From assembly GCA_035293845.1 (NCBI GenBank), contig DATGMB010000018.1, forward strand, positions 1-14,237: 14,237 nt of DNA. Reading direction: 5' to 3'. The position numbers and the translations under genes were made by a program. The first letter of the stretch is position 1. Each line of letters begins with the position of its first letter. Of the stretch, positions 12,473 through 14,237 are shown piece after piece. The notes beneath the pieces are model-generated. The model worked only from the letters and a program-made list of their open reading frames with translations, did not search any database and was not told where the DNA came from. Origin of the DNA: DATGMB01 sp035293845. GTDB lineage: Bacteria; Acidobacteriota; Terriglobia; Bryobacterales; Bryobacteraceae.

Positions 12473-12943
12473 CTACACTAACACGCACTTCGTGGCGCCG
12501 GTGATCCGCACCAGATCGTCCGGCGCCACCAGCATTTGTTTGCCGCGCACGCCGGCGCTGATCGAGATTTCCTCCCAGAGATCGGCGGTCTCATCGAGGT
12601 AGAGCGGGTAGGGCTTTTTCGTGCCGATGGGGGACACTCCGCCGCGGATGTATCCGGTGAGCGCCAGGATTTCCTTCACGGCCGCCAGTTCGATCTTCTT
12701 GTCGCCGCTGGCGGCGGCGACGGCTTTGAGATCGAGCTCGGTGTTGCCGGGGATGCAGGCGAGCAGGATGCCGGTGCGGTCGCCGCGCGCGACGAGGGTC
12801 TTGAAGACCTGCTCGGGCGGCAGTCCGATGGCTTCGGCGACATGCGGCGCGCTGAGATCGTTTTCATCAACGGCGTATTCGAGAATGCGGTAGGGGATGC
12901 CGGCGGCATCGAGAATGCGCGCGGCGTTGGTTTTGGCGGGCAT
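12473..12943 (-). CDS. ybaK: Cys-tRNA(Pro)/aminoacyl-tRNA deacylase YbaK
   Basis: 156-aa cytoplasmic trans-editing enzyme of the YbaK/EbsC family, which hydrolyses mischarged Cys-tRNA(Pro) and related species. The ATG at 12943 gives the family N-terminus MPAKTNAARILDAAGIPYRILEY and the normal length (~159 aa). Starts further upstream would run into the tRNA-Ser gene and are rejected. Conserved features are QVFKTLVARGD with Lys48 (equivalent to the essential Lys46 of E. coli/H. influenzae YbaK), IPGNTELDLKAVAAASGDKKIELA, and the substrate loop GYIRGGVSPIGTKKPYPLYLD (98-118). It ends GATKCVLV. No Shine-Dalgarno is obvious. It sits back-to-back with tRNA-Ser. Confidence 0.93.
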   Translation of the reverse strand: MPAKTNAARILDAAGIPYRILEYAVDENDLSAPHVAEAIGLPPEQVFKTLVARGDRTGILLACIPGNTELDLKAVAAASGDKKIELAAVKEILALTGYIRGGVSPIGTKKPYPLYLDETADLWEEISISAGVRGKQMLVAPDDLVRITGATKCVLV

Positions 12944-12947
12944 CGGC

Positions 12948-12956
12948 TGATACAAT
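12948..12956 (+). promoter_or_regulatory. Candidate extended -10 promoter of tRNA-Ser
   Basis: TG-A-TACAAT is an extended -10 (5 of 6 matches to TATAAT), 52 bp before the tRNA, with a weak TTGGTT (12927-12932) as -35 at 18 bp. It overlaps the region just upstream of ybaK, and the -35 lies inside ybaK. It shares the form TGATAMAAT with the rpe candidate. Confidence 0.4.
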
Positions 12957-13008
12957 GAAAACACAACGCGCGATACCGGAGCACCACTCCGGTGTGCGCG
13001 TCCCGTGC

Positions 13009-13098
<90 letters not shown>

Positions 13099-13174
13099 GA
13101 AGGTTTCGGTTCTCCCGCCATCGGCCGGCGGCTTCCCTGCCCCGGCGTTACCCCTCACACTGAAGATTCCATCT

Positions 13175-14237
13175 TTACCGAATGGCGCGAAGCACCAGCA
13201 CGGCGTTCAGGCCGCCGAAGGCAAACGAATTCGAGAGCGCGTACTCGACCTCCGCGGGGCGGGACTGGTTGGGGATCACGTCGAGGTCGCACTCCGGGTC
13301 AGGCTCGTTGTAGTTGGCGGTGGGCGGCAGAATGCCGTCGCGCAGCGCCAGCACCGTAGCCAGGCATTCGAGCGCCGCCGCGGCACCGAGGGCATGGCCG
13401 TGCATGGATTTGGTCGAGCTCACGGCCAGTTTGCCGGCGTGCGAGCCGAAAACGTCGCGGATCGCGGCGGTCTCGGTCGGGTCGTTGGCGGGCGTCGCGG
13501 TGCCGTGGGCGTTGATGTAGCCGATCTGTTCCGGCGCGAGATTGGCGCTGCGCAGCGCTGCACGCATCGCGCGTGCCGCGCCCTCAGCGGAGGGCTGGGT
13601 GATGTGGCAGGCGTCGGCGGACATGCCGAAGCCGGCGATCTCGGCGTGCACGCACGCCCCCCGCGCCAGCGCCGCTTCGAGCGGCTCGATCACCAACATG
13701 GCAGCGCCTTCGCCCAGCACCATTCCGCGGCGGTCCTTCGAAAAAGGCCGGCAGGTATCGGGCGAAACGACGCGCATGGCCTCCCACGCCTTCAGAATCC
13801 CGAAGCTGAAGGGCGCTTCACTGCCGCCGGTGAGCGCCAGATCCGTGAGGCCGCTGGCGACCATCCAGTAAGCCTGGCCGATGGCGTGGGCGGCCGAGGA
13901 GCAGGCCGTCGAAATGGTGAAGCTCGGCCCGGTAATCCCGAACTCCATGGAGATGTGGCTCGCGCCCGCATTGGCCATCGTCTTCGGAATGGTCAGCGGA
14001 TGGACGCGGTTGTGGCCCAACTTATAGACTTCGTGGAAGCCGATATCTTCCGTGCTCTGCCCGCCCACGCAGGAACCGGTCACGATAGCGGCGCTCTCAC
14101 GCAGCGCGGGCGTCCATTCGATGCCAGCGTCCTGCACGGCTTCGCGCGCGGCAATCACGGCGAACTGCGCGAAACGGTCGATGAAATCCGCCCGGCGATC
14201 GTCGAAATACGGCTGATGCGAGTAGCCCCGCACCTCG
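13175..14237 (-). CDS. Beta-ketoacyl-ACP synthase (FabF/NodE-like), 5' end outside the window
   Basis: Condensing enzyme of the thiolase fold, elongating acyl-ACP with malonyl-ACP by decarboxylative Claisen condensation. The frame runs off the right edge (…EVRGYSHQPYFDDRR), so ~60 N-terminal residues are missing; 352 residues are readable from the GTG codon at 14233. In that numbering, the catalytic Cys is C111 in STACSSAAHA, the first His is H243 in NAHGTATPANDPTE, Lys is K275, and the second His is H280 in STKSMHGHALGAAA, so the Cys-His-His triad is complete. Family FabF usually has TKSMTGH; here the residue before GH is His. It ends SNSFAFGGLNAVLVLR, the typical terminus. Whether it serves fatty-acid synthesis or a specialised acyl chain (NodE-like) cannot be decided from this fragment; no ACP or ketoreductase gene is in view. 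Confidence 0.92.
   Translation of the reverse strand, partial: EVRGYSHQPYFDDRRADFIDRFAQFAVIAAREAVQDAGIEWTPALRESAAIVTGSCVGGQSTEDIGFHEVYKLGHNRVHPLTIPKTMANAGASHISMEFGITGPSFTISTACSSAAHAIGQAYWMVASGLTDLALTGGSEAPFSFGILKAWEAMRVVSPDTCRPFSKDRRGMVLGEGAAMLVIEPLEAALARGACVHAEIAGFGMSADACHITQPSAEGAARAMRAALRSANLAPEQIGYINAHGTATPANDPTETAAIRDVFGSHAGKLAVSSTKSMHGHALGAAAALECLATVLALRDGILPPTANYNEPDPECDLDVIPNQSRPAEVEYALSNSFAFGGLNAVLVLRAIR

Overview
The window looks like chromosomal DNA of a GC-rich Gram-negative bacterium, most likely an acidobacterium of the Solibacter/Bryobacter type. This is an inference from family content: a secreted protein with the IPT/TIG and 'NAASY…GTSVTVNG…GDVLTIWATGLGP' pattern that is abundant in Solibacterales, the C-terminal barrel of an Oar-like TonB-dependent receptor, an outer-membrane BamD lipoprotein, and copies of the dispersed 'GCAGAG' repeat seen in many environmental genomes. 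No prophage, IS element, CRISPR array or secondary-metabolite cluster is visible.

Layout. 1-1747 (+): the 3' part of a Met-rich hypothetical protein, followed with zero spacing by rsmB (16S rRNA m5C methyltransferase). 1740-5018 (-): a large secreted IPT/TIG protein converging on rsmB (8 bp overlap), an HdeD/DUF308 membrane protein and a small secreted glycine-zipper protein. 5019-5374: a divergent intergenic region holding three nested or clustered palindromes and a candidate rpe promoter. 5375-10112 (+): a tightly packed housekeeping run of rpe, a BamD-like lipoprotein with an added C-terminal helix-hairpin-helix domain, a response regulator (1-base overlap), yajQ, an alpha/beta hydrolase and thymidine kinase. 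10123-10582 (-): an intact HigA-type antitoxin behind a broken HigB toxin remnant that still has a good promoter. 10594-12442: two gene fragments pointing away from each other, a 5'-truncated MFS exporter (-) and a 5'-truncated TonB receptor (+). They meet at about position 11632 over a small inverted repeat, so this is a rearrangement or assembly junction. 12473-14237: ybaK (-), a tRNA-Ser(CGA) gene (+) and a beta-ketoacyl-ACP synthase (-) that runs off the right edge.

How the parts relate. The + strand block combines pentose-phosphate metabolism, outer-membrane assembly, signalling (receiver protein plus a YajQ-family c-di-GMP-binding protein) and nucleotide salvage. It looks like a co-transcribed housekeeping block rather than one pathway. 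YbaK (deacylation of mischarged tRNA) sits next to a tRNA gene, and the tRNA's probable promoter overlaps the 5' end of ybaK.

Most notable: the BamD-HhH fusion (BamD is the ComL family and HhH is the ComEA-type DNA-binding fold); dispersed repeats read in frame inside the linkers of RsmB and of the response regulator; the decayed HigB in front of an intact HigA; and the MFS/TonB junction. I did not find a clearly new multi-gene system.
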